Source of the DNA: Deltaproteobacteria bacterium
GTDB lineage: Bacteria > UBA10199 > JACPAL01 > JACOUP01
Direction of reading: 5' to 3'
Length of the DNA stretch: 7,809 nt
NCBI GenBank assembly: GCA_030649435.1
Contig: JAUSKE010000020.1
Location: 1 to 7,809 of the forward strand
The notes beneath the pieces were generated by a model that worked only from the letters and a program-made list of their open reading frames with translations, searched no databases and was not told the origin of the DNA. Positions 1 to 6,740 of the stretch are shown here, piece after piece. The stretch's first letter is position 1. The number at the start of each line of letters is the position of its first letter. The position numbers and the translations under genes were made by a program.

Positions 1-1646
1 TTTTTTTGAGGGAAAGCATGCATGACAACAGCGGTTATTTTATTATTAATCCTCTGAAAGTTTGCGAGGACATCGAGATGAATGGAGCTCGTCTCAAAGG
101 TTTCACGGAGCCCCTGGTGGAGCCGATTGAGATGAGCCTGGCGCAGCTCTCTTTCAATCTCCCTCATGTGACTATCATGACGGATCACCTTCTTGGCCAT
201 CTCCTGGTCTCCAGTCGTCATGCTTGAAACGGCTAAGTCAAAATTCTCCACCACCTTCGCATGAAAATTTCGAATCTCTTTCCACCCCTCTTGGGAAAAT
301 TCGCGTCCTTTAAGAATTTTTTTCTCCGCCAGTTCCATCAAGTGTTTGTTAATAATATCCCCAATTTCCTCCAAGTCACTCACCATAGAAAGATAGTTAA
401 CCTCCAATACTGAATCCTGGTCACTGAGCTGGCTCTGGGAAATCTTGGCGAGATAAAATTTGACCTCTTTATTGAGGATATCCAGATGATTGTCTTTGCT
501 TTCCAATTCATCAATTTTATCGAGATTGTTTGTTTCAAAAACCATAGGGACCTCACGAAACATCTCGTAGGCGATATCCGCCATCCGCAGAATTTCCCGC
601 TTCACATGGGCAAAAGCGAGCGCCGGTGTTTCAAGGGCGGAAGGGTCCAAGTATTTTGGTCCGAACTTTTTCTGCCTATCCGCCTCCGTATCCGGAAACA
701 GTTTTTGAACCAGCCAGACCCCAGGGCGAATGAAGGGAAGAAAGATCAGCGCGACCGAAAGGTTAAAAATAAGATGTGAAACCGCTAATTGACGAGCGAC
801 CGTCGGCTCTCCGATTGGAATGAACGGGGTTACCCATTGAACCAACCTGATGAACGGATCCAGAAACGGTGCCACCAAAAGGACCCCTCCAATCTTAAAC
901 AATAGATGACTCCAGGCCACCCTCTTTCCATCACTGCTACCGCCGAGACCAGCCAAAAAGGCGGTCACACAGGTCCCAACATTCGCGCCAAAGATAATCG
1001 GAACAGCCGCATGGATCGAAAGAGTCCCCCCAAAGGCCAAGGCCATGGCTAAACCGATGGTCGTGGCGCTCGACTGGACAACCGCCGTAAAGAGTGTCGC
1101 CGCCAAAAAAATGTAGATTGGGTAATTGGAAAGCGTCTCTAGAACCGGAGTCACCCAAGGGTTTTGCCTGAGGGGGGCCATCGCCTGTACCATGAGGTTC
1201 ATCGCAAAAAAGACAAAACCGAAACCAAGGATCACCATGCTGAAGTAGCGTGTCCTCTTTTTCTTGGCCAAGAGGTCAACCAAGACACCAACGATGAGGA
1301 TGACTAGCGCATAATCGGCAACTTTTTTGACCGAGAGGAGAAAGACGATCAGCGTTGTCCCAACATCGGCCCCGAGAATCACACCCATCGCCTGCGTCAA
1401 CGTAATCAACTGACTCCCGGCGAGACCAACTAACATGACGGTCATCGCGGTGCTGGATTGTAAAATAAGCGTCGTTAACGCGCCAACACCAACACCATAA
1501 AACCGGTTTTCTGTCAGAGAGGCGATCATCGCGCGGAGCCGTTCTCCACCGGCCAGTTGGAGTCCAATCCGACCGATCCTCATCCCATAAAGGAAAATGG
1601 CCAAGGCACCAAGGAAGAGGAGGATTGAAAAATGGTCCGTCGACAT
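1..1646 (-). CDS. Na/Pi cotransporter family protein with C-terminal PhoU-like domain (3' end cut by window edge)
   Basis: Inner-membrane sodium-dependent phosphate transporter of the NptA/YjbB type, fused to a cytoplasmic PhoU-like helical domain. Reading from the ATG at 1646, 548 codons stay open to the window edge, so the stop is not seen; this is close to full family length. The membrane part (about residues 6-315) shows the hallmark inverted duplication: QSST at 63-66 with GADVGTT at 92-98, then QSSA at 191-194 with GANVGTC at 220-226. Paired SHLLF and SHLIFN segments lie near 246 and 290. A linker (LDPSALETPALA, 333-344) leads into the PhoU-like helices (about 345-545), including the acidic motif SDLEEIGD at 423-430. 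An in-frame TAG lies upstream with no other start codon before the ATG, which fixes the start, although no good Shine-Dalgarno sequence is visible. PhoU-like tails are thought to modulate transport in response to phosphate; the direction of net transport (uptake or export) cannot be told from sequence. Confidence 0.93.
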   Translation of the reverse strand, partial: MSTDHFSILLFLGALAIFLYGMRIGRIGLQLAGGERLRAMIASLTENRFYGVGVGALTTLILQSSTAMTVMLVGLAGSQLITLTQAMGVILGADVGTTLIVFLLSVKKVADYALVILIVGVLVDLLAKKKRTRYFSMVILGFGFVFFAMNLMVQAMAPLRQNPWVTPVLETLSNYPIYIFLAATLFTAVVQSSATTIGLAMALAFGGTLSIHAAVPIIFGANVGTCVTAFLAGLGGSSDGKRVAWSHLLFKIGGVLLVAPFLDPFIRLVQWVTPFIPIGEPTVARQLAVSHLIFNLSVALIFLPFIRPGVWLVQKLFPDTEADRQKKFGPKYLDPSALETPALAFAHVKREILRMADIAYEMFREVPMVFETNNLDKIDELESKDNHLDILNKEVKFYLAKISQSQLSDQDSVLEVNYLSMVSDLEEIGDIINKHLMELAEKKILKGREFSQEGWKEIRNFHAKVVENFDLAVSSMTTGDQEMAKKVIRHDSHMREIERELRQAHLNRLHQGLRETFETSSIHLDVLANFQRINNKITAVVMHAFPQK

Positions 1647-1792
1647 AAGAAAATAGGCTGAAAAGACTAGGTTTTTTTGATTTCTCCCTCTCTGGCTTTT
1701 AAACTACCATCTTTTTAACGAGAGTTCATTAAAAAAGAGCAACAGTATCAATGAGGTAGTCGATAATTGGATTGAAAGGGCTACCTTAATAT
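1647..1792. other. Divergent intergenic region, AT-rich
   Basis: This 146-base gap separates the 5' ends of the minus-strand cotransporter gene and the plus-strand hypothetical gene, so promoters for both should lie here. It is AT-rich, with runs of T and A. A weak inverted repeat is visible: CTTTTTAA at 1711-1718 against TTAAAAAAG at 1729-1737, with one extra A. Boxes such as GATAAT at 1761-1766 (plus strand) resemble a -10 element, but no properly spaced -35 partner is convincing on either strand, so I do not call a promoter. Confidence 0.5.
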
Positions 1793-3001
1793 ATGGCGCC
1801 ACCGTGTGACAAAACTGCCCAGTCCCCTCTCCTCTCCCAAGTTTTTTACGATACCGAACAAAGTTTTTTTGACCCAAGTGAAGCGGTCTGCTCCGAAGAA
1901 ACAGCTTTCGTCACCGCTGGCGACAGTTTTACAAGGATCCCCCTCTCTACCATCCTGCACAAGAATGAATCCAATCAGGGCATCCGTTATGATCTCTATG
2001 TCTCGACGATGGATCCAAAGGAACAGCTTACAGCGATTCGAGATGGATTGATTGAAAAAGATGCCGCTGAAATTATGGTTCGACAGGGACATGAGGTAGT
2101 CGACTATCTCGAAAAAACAACCCCACCCGATCAAACGGCCCAAAGAAATGAGATTGCCGCACTTCGTGTTCAGTTGGATGCGATCGAATCGGAACATCCT
2201 GAGTTCAAAGAGCCGGTCACTGGCCAATCAGAAAATTTGTCATTGGTCCAGAATGGAATGACTGAAACGCAAGTCGCTTCGGCTGATGCACCCCTCACCC
2301 TATCAAGCAATCCTACTATTCCGGCAATCAACGAAATCTCCCCTGACAACCGGGCTGTTCCCTCTGCTTTCTCTACCGAAGTGGCTCAGGCAACCCAACA
2401 ACCGGAGGGACTGACATCTCTTGAAGTTGGTGCTTCTCCCCTCGAAACCCTACAGCTCCCAATAGCGGCTACCGCTACACCCACCTTGGCGACAGAACCG
2501 GCAGGAGCCGCTCCTTTCGTTTTAGTCGATAGTGGATTCAAATTCAAAAAGTATTGGTATCAGGCACCTGGGGTTGATGAAAAATTCATGCGGGATTGTC
2601 CCGAAGATCCGGGGTGCCGGAAGTTTCTTGAGGAAATCCGAAGGTTGCTAGAAGATTTTCAAAAAACTAGAAAAGGAAAAACCAAAGAACCACCTCTGCT
2701 TGTTTCTCAAGTCGTTTCCTCACCCGGCTACCGAAATGCCGAATCGCCTGTTGTTGATTTGGCTTCAACCACTGTCAGTGCTGGAGCGATTCTGCAAGGC
2801 TCTATCGCCCATTCCCGTGTGGCACTCGCCCAAGCAACGCCGCTCCCGATCACTCCGGAAGATAGAAATCATCGGGTTGAAAGACCACGATCTTCTTCTC
2901 AGGGGAGTTCCGACAGAGGGAGAGACAATTCCAAAAACGGGGATGGTCGTGAAAGACAGAAGAGAGATGATGAACCGTCTGGATCAGACCTGCCTTCTTA
3001 A
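1793..3001 (+). CDS. Hypothetical protein with low-complexity middle and disordered charged tail
   Basis: I do not recognise this 402-residue protein. There is no signal peptide or membrane segment. Residues 73-140 look helical and charged, including a short heptad-like stretch at 116-134. Residues 145-240 are rich in Ala, Thr, Ser and Pro. A compact segment at 241-296 contains aromatic KYWYQ, a CPEDPGC pair of cysteines (269 and 275) and a charged helix. Residues 356-402 are almost entirely Arg, Asp, Ser, Gly, Glu and Lys, so probably disordered. An in-frame TAA at 1787-1789 lies just before the ATG at 1793, which is therefore the earliest start. It has no Shine-Dalgarno sequence; ATG at 2009 (residue 73) is an alternative. 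The gene is divergent from the cotransporter gene and converges on smc, overlapping its stop by 4 bases. Its length, protein-like composition and fit between neighbours support a real gene, but homology is needed to confirm it. Confidence 0.62.
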   Translation: MAPPCDKTAQSPLLSQVFYDTEQSFFDPSEAVCSEETAFVTAGDSFTRIPLSTILHKNESNQGIRYDLYVSTMDPKEQLTAIRDGLIEKDAAEIMVRQGHEVVDYLEKTTPPDQTAQRNEIAALRVQLDAIESEHPEFKEPVTGQSENLSLVQNGMTETQVASADAPLTLSSNPTIPAINEISPDNRAVPSAFSTEVAQATQQPEGLTSLEVGASPLETLQLPIAATATPTLATEPAGAAPFVLVDSGFKFKKYWYQAPGVDEKFMRDCPEDPGCRKFLEEIRRLLEDFQKTRKGKTKEPPLLVSQVVSSPGYRNAESPVVDLASTTVSAGAILQGSIAHSRVALAQATPLPITPEDRNHRVERPRSSSQGSSDRGRDNSKNGDGRERQKRDDEPSGSDLPS

Positions 3002-6000
3002 GCCAGTTTTACCGAGACAATCTTCGAGACACCCGCCTCTTCCATCGTGACACCGTAGAGGGTATCGGCCATCTCCATTGTTTTCTTGTTGTGGGAAATC
3101 AGGATAAACTGCGTCCGTCCGGTCATCTCACGGATCAGTTCGTGGAACCGACCGACATTGACTTCATCGAGTGGGGCATCCACCTCATCCAAAATACAGA
3201 ATGGCGAAGGCTTGACGAGAAAGATCGAAAAGACAAGCGCCGTCGCCGAAAGCGCTTTTTCACCGCCGGAGAGAAGAGAAATATGCTGCAACTTTTTCCC
3301 CGGAGGCTGGACCATAATTTCCACGCCGCTCTCCAAAAGATTGCTCGGATCGGTGAGCGATAATTCGGCACGACCCCCTCGAAAGAGTTTCGGAAAAAGA
3401 ACCTTGAATCTTTCATTGACGAGCTCGAGCGTCTCTTCAAACCGCTTCTTGGTGGCTTGGTTGATCCGAGTGATCGCACGCCCAAGCGCCTCAAGAGATT
3501 TTTCCAGATCTTCATACTGCTTCGAGAGGAAATCGTGACGAGTCCTTAATTCCTCATACTCCGGGAGGGCCCCCAGATTGACATCCCCCATCTTCTCGAG
3601 CCTTGCCTTCAACTCCATCACCTCTGTCTCAGCAATCAATGGGTCAAAACCTTCCGGAGCGGATCTCTCGGCTTGAGCCAGATCAACCGAGTATCTTTCC
3701 AAAATCTGTTGAGTGAGGTGATCTTTCTCTGATTTTAGTTGGGTCAGCGTTACTTTCAGATCTCCTGTGTGACTCCGCGAAAGATCATACTCCTTTCGGA
3801 GATCCCGCATCGAGATCTCGAGAGCCTGTTGCTCCCCCATCGCCGTTTCAAAAACCTTTTTTTGCTCTTCATAACTTCCCTTGAGAATCGTGAGAGACTC
3901 CCGTTTTTGAACAAGGGTTCCCCGATCAGCATCTCCCTCCAGTGCGAGCGAGGCCTGTTTTTGATTGGCCCCGGTGATCTCAAGCAATCGGCCCTCGACC
4001 CTCGTCTGAACATCCCGACGGGTCTCTTCGATCCTTCCCAGCCCTTCTTGCAAATGATTCTTCTTTTCACTGGTGGAAGCCATCCGGACCTTGAGGCCGG
4101 TCAATTTGACCGATTGCTGCTCAAGGACCAACGCCCCGGCTTGCAACTGATTCTGAAGCTCCCGAATGATAAGCTCCCTCTGGTCCTTGCCGCTCGTGAG
4201 CCCCCCCTTTTGATCTGAAAAGCGATAAAGTTCGTCATCCACCTGTGAGAGCTCTCCCCCCAGCTGGCGGAATTCAACTTCCAAAGTCGTCTTGCGTTCA
4301 ACGTAGCGGGAGACCTCTGATTCTTCATGACTCAAATCCTTTTCGAGCGCAGCAATCGCCATTTCTGTTTCGTGGCGTTGATTCCTGGCATTCTCGAGAG
4401 AAATTTCCAAAGAAGAAACACGCGCTGCCTTTTGGTTGGCCAAGTCCTCCTTAGCACCAACTTCGGCCTCGATTTCGCGGACTTCTCCCTTAAGCTCCTG
4501 CATCTCCCGCTTTTTTTCCAAAATCATCTTGCCGGAATCCCCCCCACGCCCGCCGCTCACCACACCGTAAGGGTCGACTACCTCACCATCAAGGGTAACC
4601 AAAGTTTTTTTGTGACCGTTCGCCTTCCAGAGTGAAAGCGCACGGGCCAGATTTTCAACCAGGACAAAATCGCCAAAGAGATAATGGGATAATTTTGCAA
4701 AGTCCCCTTTCACATTGATCAGGTTCGCCAAGGGACCGATCACCCCCTCTTCATGGTGGGGGAACGGATCTTGATGAGTCTCCCTTATTCCTAAAGGGAT
4801 AAAGGTCGACCGTCCCTGCCCTTCCGTTTTCAAATACGAAATCGCATCAACCCCTTCTTCATGACTCTTCACAATAATCGATTGTAACTTTTCGCCCAAA
4901 GCAGCACTCACCGCGGCCTCGTACTGCGGCGGCGATTCAACATAATCGGCGACCACACCGAGGATGCCGGTCATCTTTCCGCCGCTCTTTCGTGCCCGCA
5001 AAACAGAACGGACCCCTTCTTGATACCCTTCAAAATTACGTTCGAGGTCGGCGAGCGACTTGAGCCGCGAGCGACGCAAAACAAGCTCTTCCTTTTTTTG
5101 CACCAATTCCATCTCGGCCAACTCCCGCGCCTCTCGTTCGGTCCCCAACGCCTTTTGGATATCATCGACCTGGGATGACCACTGAGAGGCCTCCTGTTTT
5201 TTCAACGCCAGGAGTTTCTGGATTTCGCCAACCCTCTCTTGAACGACGTCACAGTAACGAACGATTTCCGCAATTTCGGCCTCGACACGGGCGACACGGG
5301 CCTTAAGATCAATCCTTCTCGCCTCAAAGGATTCTTTCCGGCTCTCCCCCATCGCCATTTCACGGAGTGAAAGGAAGAGGGCATTTTTTTCTTCCTCAAT
5401 CTGTTTTTGTAGGGCTGCCTGTTCTTCCGAAAACCGTTTCCACTCTTCTTCAGCCATCTTCAACTGCCCCTCGGCCGTCTTCTCTTCGGCCAAGATCGTC
5501 ACCATTTCCTCTTCTTCTCCCTCTTTTTCTGTCACCAACGTGAGGAGTCTTTCTTTCGACTGATCAATCTCGGCAATCCAGTTCTGGATCTGCTTCTCAA
5601 GGCCAGCCACTTCTTTGACTTGAAATTCCTGCTTTGCTTCCATGAGCTGGATTTCATTCGTCAGGGCATAAATTTTTTCTTGAAGTTCCGAAAATTCCCT
5701 CTCCCTCTCGACCGCCACAAGCCGGCCGGTCTCGAGATTGGTTTCGAGAGAAGCAATCTTGACCCCCGCATCAGTCTCACGACGCTGCCAATCAGCGAGG
5801 AGATGCCCCAACTCGTCTGTTTCACGATTCATCTCTTGCCACTTATGCCCGGCCAGAAGGACCTCAACCTGACGAAGTTCGTCCCGAATCTCTTTGTACT
5901 TCTCTGCCTTTTTGACCTGGCGATCGAGAGAATTAATTTGCCGGCGAACTTCAGCAAGAATATCGGCGAGACGCGTGAGATTGGTCTTGGTCCCTTCCAT

Positions 6001-6549
6001 CCGGCGCAGCGCCGCTTCGCGACGAATTTTAAATTTTGAAACGCCGGCTGCTTCTTCGATCAGCAGTCGTCGATCTTCCGGTTTTGAATTGATGGCAAAA
6101 TCGATCCGTCCCTGTTCGATCACCGAATAAGCACGATGACCGACACCGGTTCCTAAAAAGAGGTCCACAATATCCCGATGACGACAAGAAATGTTGTTGA
6201 TCAGGTATTCGCTCTCCCCTGAGCGGAAGAGCCGGCGTGTCACGGTGATTTCTGAAAAACGGGCATACTCGATCGGCATCAACCCATCTTCAGTGGAAAA
6301 AGTCAGAGAGACCTCCGCCATGCCGATCGAAGGACGACTCTCCGAACCAACAAAGATCAGGTCCTCCATCCCCTTGCCGCGGAGCGACTTGGCACTCATT
6401 TCCCCCATGACCCAACGGATCGCATCGACAACATTCGATTTGCCACAACCGTTCGGCCCTACAATGCAGGTAATCGGGGAGTCAAAAGAAAGGGTGGTCG
6501 GGTCGACAAATGACTTAAAACCAACAAGGCTCAGATTTCTTATTTTCAT
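2998..6549 (-). CDS. smc: Chromosome segregation protein SMC
   Basis: ATPase core of the bacterial SMC-ScpAB condensin, which extrudes DNA loops and helps origins separate in the cytoplasm. At 1183 residues it is full family length. Visible in order: Walker A GPNGCGKSN (31-39), R-loop region SAKSLRG (52-58), the Q-containing signature YSVIEQG (141-147) followed by EEAAG (165-169), a first coiled-coil arm (about 180-525), the hinge (about 528-670) ending in the glycine-rich SGGRGG (665-670), a second coiled-coil arm (about 672-985), a conserved GDVNLGALPEYEEL (988-1001), ABC signature LSGGEK (1093-1098), Walker B with catalytic glutamate ILDEVD (1119-1124), D-loop APLD, and switch histidine in ISHN (His1153). 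All catalytic motifs are intact. The ATG at 6549 is preceded by GGTGAA, 8 bases upstream. Its ScpA and ScpB partners are not in this window. The stop lies in TTAA shared with the convergent plus-strand gene. Confidence 0.98.
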   Translation of the reverse strand: MKIRNLSLVGFKSFVDPTTLSFDSPITCIVGPNGCGKSNVVDAIRWVMGEMSAKSLRGKGMEDLIFVGSESRPSIGMAEVSLTFSTEDGLMPIEYARFSEITVTRRLFRSGESEYLINNISCRHRDIVDLFLGTGVGHRAYSVIEQGRIDFAINSKPEDRRLLIEEAAGVSKFKIRREAALRRMEGTKTNLTRLADILAEVRRQINSLDRQVKKAEKYKEIRDELRQVEVLLAGHKWQEMNRETDELGHLLADWQRRETDAGVKIASLETNLETGRLVAVEREREFSELQEKIYALTNEIQLMEAKQEFQVKEVAGLEKQIQNWIAEIDQSKERLLTLVTEKEGEEEEMVTILAEEKTAEGQLKMAEEEWKRFSEEQAALQKQIEEEKNALFLSLREMAMGESRKESFEARRIDLKARVARVEAEIAEIVRYCDVVQERVGEIQKLLALKKQEASQWSSQVDDIQKALGTEREARELAEMELVQKKEELVLRRSRLKSLADLERNFEGYQEGVRSVLRARKSGGKMTGILGVVADYVESPPQYEAAVSAALGEKLQSIIVKSHEEGVDAISYLKTEGQGRSTFIPLGIRETHQDPFPHHEEGVIGPLANLINVKGDFAKLSHYLFGDFVLVENLARALSLWKANGHKKTLVTLDGEVVDPYGVVSGGRGGDSGKMILEKKREMQELKGEVREIEAEVGAKEDLANQKAARVSSLEISLENARNQRHETEMAIAALEKDLSHEESEVSRYVERKTTLEVEFRQLGGELSQVDDELYRFSDQKGGLTSGKDQRELIIRELQNQLQAGALVLEQQSVKLTGLKVRMASTSEKKNHLQEGLGRIEETRRDVQTRVEGRLLEITGANQKQASLALEGDADRGTLVQKRESLTILKGSYEEQKKVFETAMGEQQALEISMRDLRKEYDLSRSHTGDLKVTLTQLKSEKDHLTQQILERYSVDLAQAERSAPEGFDPLIAETEVMELKARLEKMGDVNLGALPEYEELRTRHDFLSKQYEDLEKSLEALGRAITRINQATKKRFEETLELVNERFKVLFPKLFRGGRAELSLTDPSNLLESGVEIMVQPPGKKLQHISLLSGGEKALSATALVFSIFLVKPSPFCILDEVDAPLDEVNVGRFHELIREMTGRTQFILISHNKKTMEMADTLYGVTMEEAGVSKIVSVKLA

Positions 6550-6554
6550 GAAAG

Positions 6555-6572
6555 TTATTCACCATTTAGCAT
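6555..6572 (-). promoter_or_regulatory. Five-codon upstream mini-ORF in the smc leader
   Basis: On the minus strand, ATG at 6572 is followed by CTA AAT GGT GAA and TAA, encoding MLNGE. The stop ends 5 bases before the smc ATG. A strong Shine-Dalgarno sequence, GGGAGAG at 6583-6577, sits with ideal spacing (6 bases between GGAG and ATG), better than that of smc itself. The mini-ORF is out of frame with smc. It could couple or feed translation into smc by reinitiation, or be chance; only the arrangement is seen directly. Confidence 0.3.
6558..6563 (-). promoter_or_regulatory. Probable ribosome binding site of smc
   Basis: GGTGAA on the minus strand lies 8 bases before the smc ATG and matches the GGTGA part of the anti-16S consensus. 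It supports the start at 6549, which also begins with the typical SMC N-terminus (MKIRNLSLVGFKSF). It overlaps codons 4-5 of a mini-ORF starting at 6572. Confidence 0.5.
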
Positions 6573-6640
6573 AAAACTCTCCCTTTTGTAAAGGTGAAAC
6601 AACGACTAATAGGGGTGTTCGATCGATGACTACAAGATAT

Positions 6641-6693
6641 AGTATTTCAACTTTTAATTTGTACGATAGTGCGAATTAAAAGTTAGAAATACT
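6641..6693. repeat. Long AT-rich imperfect palindrome (hairpin) between propeller gene and smc
   Basis: The left arm AGTATTTC (6641-6648) pairs with GAAATACT (6686-6693), and AACTTTTAATT (6649-6659) pairs with AATTAAAAGTT (6674-6684). Only one base, A6685, is bulged. The central 14 bases can extend the stem by five more pairs as RNA (two of them G-U, read on the plus strand) around a GATA loop. That gives about 24 pairs in total. There is no T-tract after it on either strand and the stem is poor in G and C, so it does not look like a standard intrinsic terminator. It could be a binding site for a dimeric regulator, an RNA processing or stability element, or a remnant of a small mobile palindrome. 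Confidence 0.75.
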
Positions 6694-6705
6694 TATGGTT
6701 TCTAA
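6683..6705. repeat. Small inverted repeat overlapping the palindrome
   Basis: TTAGAAA at 6683-6689 and TTTCTAA at 6699-6705 form a perfect 7-pair stem around a 9-base loop. The first arm lies inside the right arm of the long palindrome, so the two hairpins exclude each other. On the minus-strand transcript this small hairpin would form first. It is short and AT-only apart from one G-C pair, so it may be incidental in AT-rich sequence. Confidence 0.4.
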
Positions 6706-6740
6706 TACTAATGAAAAGTTAAAGCACCATGTGGGGGTGT

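Larger units (their letters stand above)
6550..6740. other. Structured AT-rich intergenic region upstream of smc
   Basis: This 191-base gap lies between the stop of the propeller gene and the smc start, both on the minus strand, so it should hold the 3' end of the first transcript and the smc promoter or leader. Most of it (about 6630-6722) is far richer in A and T than the genes around it. It contains a long palindrome, an overlapping alternative hairpin, and repeated short motifs: AAAAGTTA at 6678-6685 and 6714-6721, and AATACT at 6688-6693 and 6704-6709. A minus-strand TACTAT/TATATC stretch near 6635-6646 could be a -10 box, but no clear -35 element accompanies it. Confidence 0.6.

Noticed and set aside
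937..1158. 73-codon minus-strand ORF inside the cotransporter gene
   Set aside because: It is a shifted frame of the Na/Pi cotransporter, whose own frame is open through 1-1646 and carries the family motifs.
1751..2103. 13-base exact direct repeat ATGAGGTAGTCGA at 1751-1763 and 2091-2103
   Set aside because: A single 13-base match in about 7.8 kb is roughly what chance gives, and the flanks do not extend the similarity.
1781..2227. 148-codon minus-strand ORF opposite the start of the hypothetical gene
   Set aside because: It lies antisense to a longer, more protein-like frame, shows no recognisable domain, and would sit in the divergent promoter region.
6594..6601. GTGAAACA, identical to half of the ParB-binding parS palindrome, upstream of smc
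   Set aside because: The other half of the site does not match, and 8-base half sites arise by chance; a functional parS needs most of both halves.
6641..6693. Reading the long palindrome as a rho-independent terminator of the propeller gene
   Set aside because: The stem is mostly A-T pairs and no run of T follows it on either strand.
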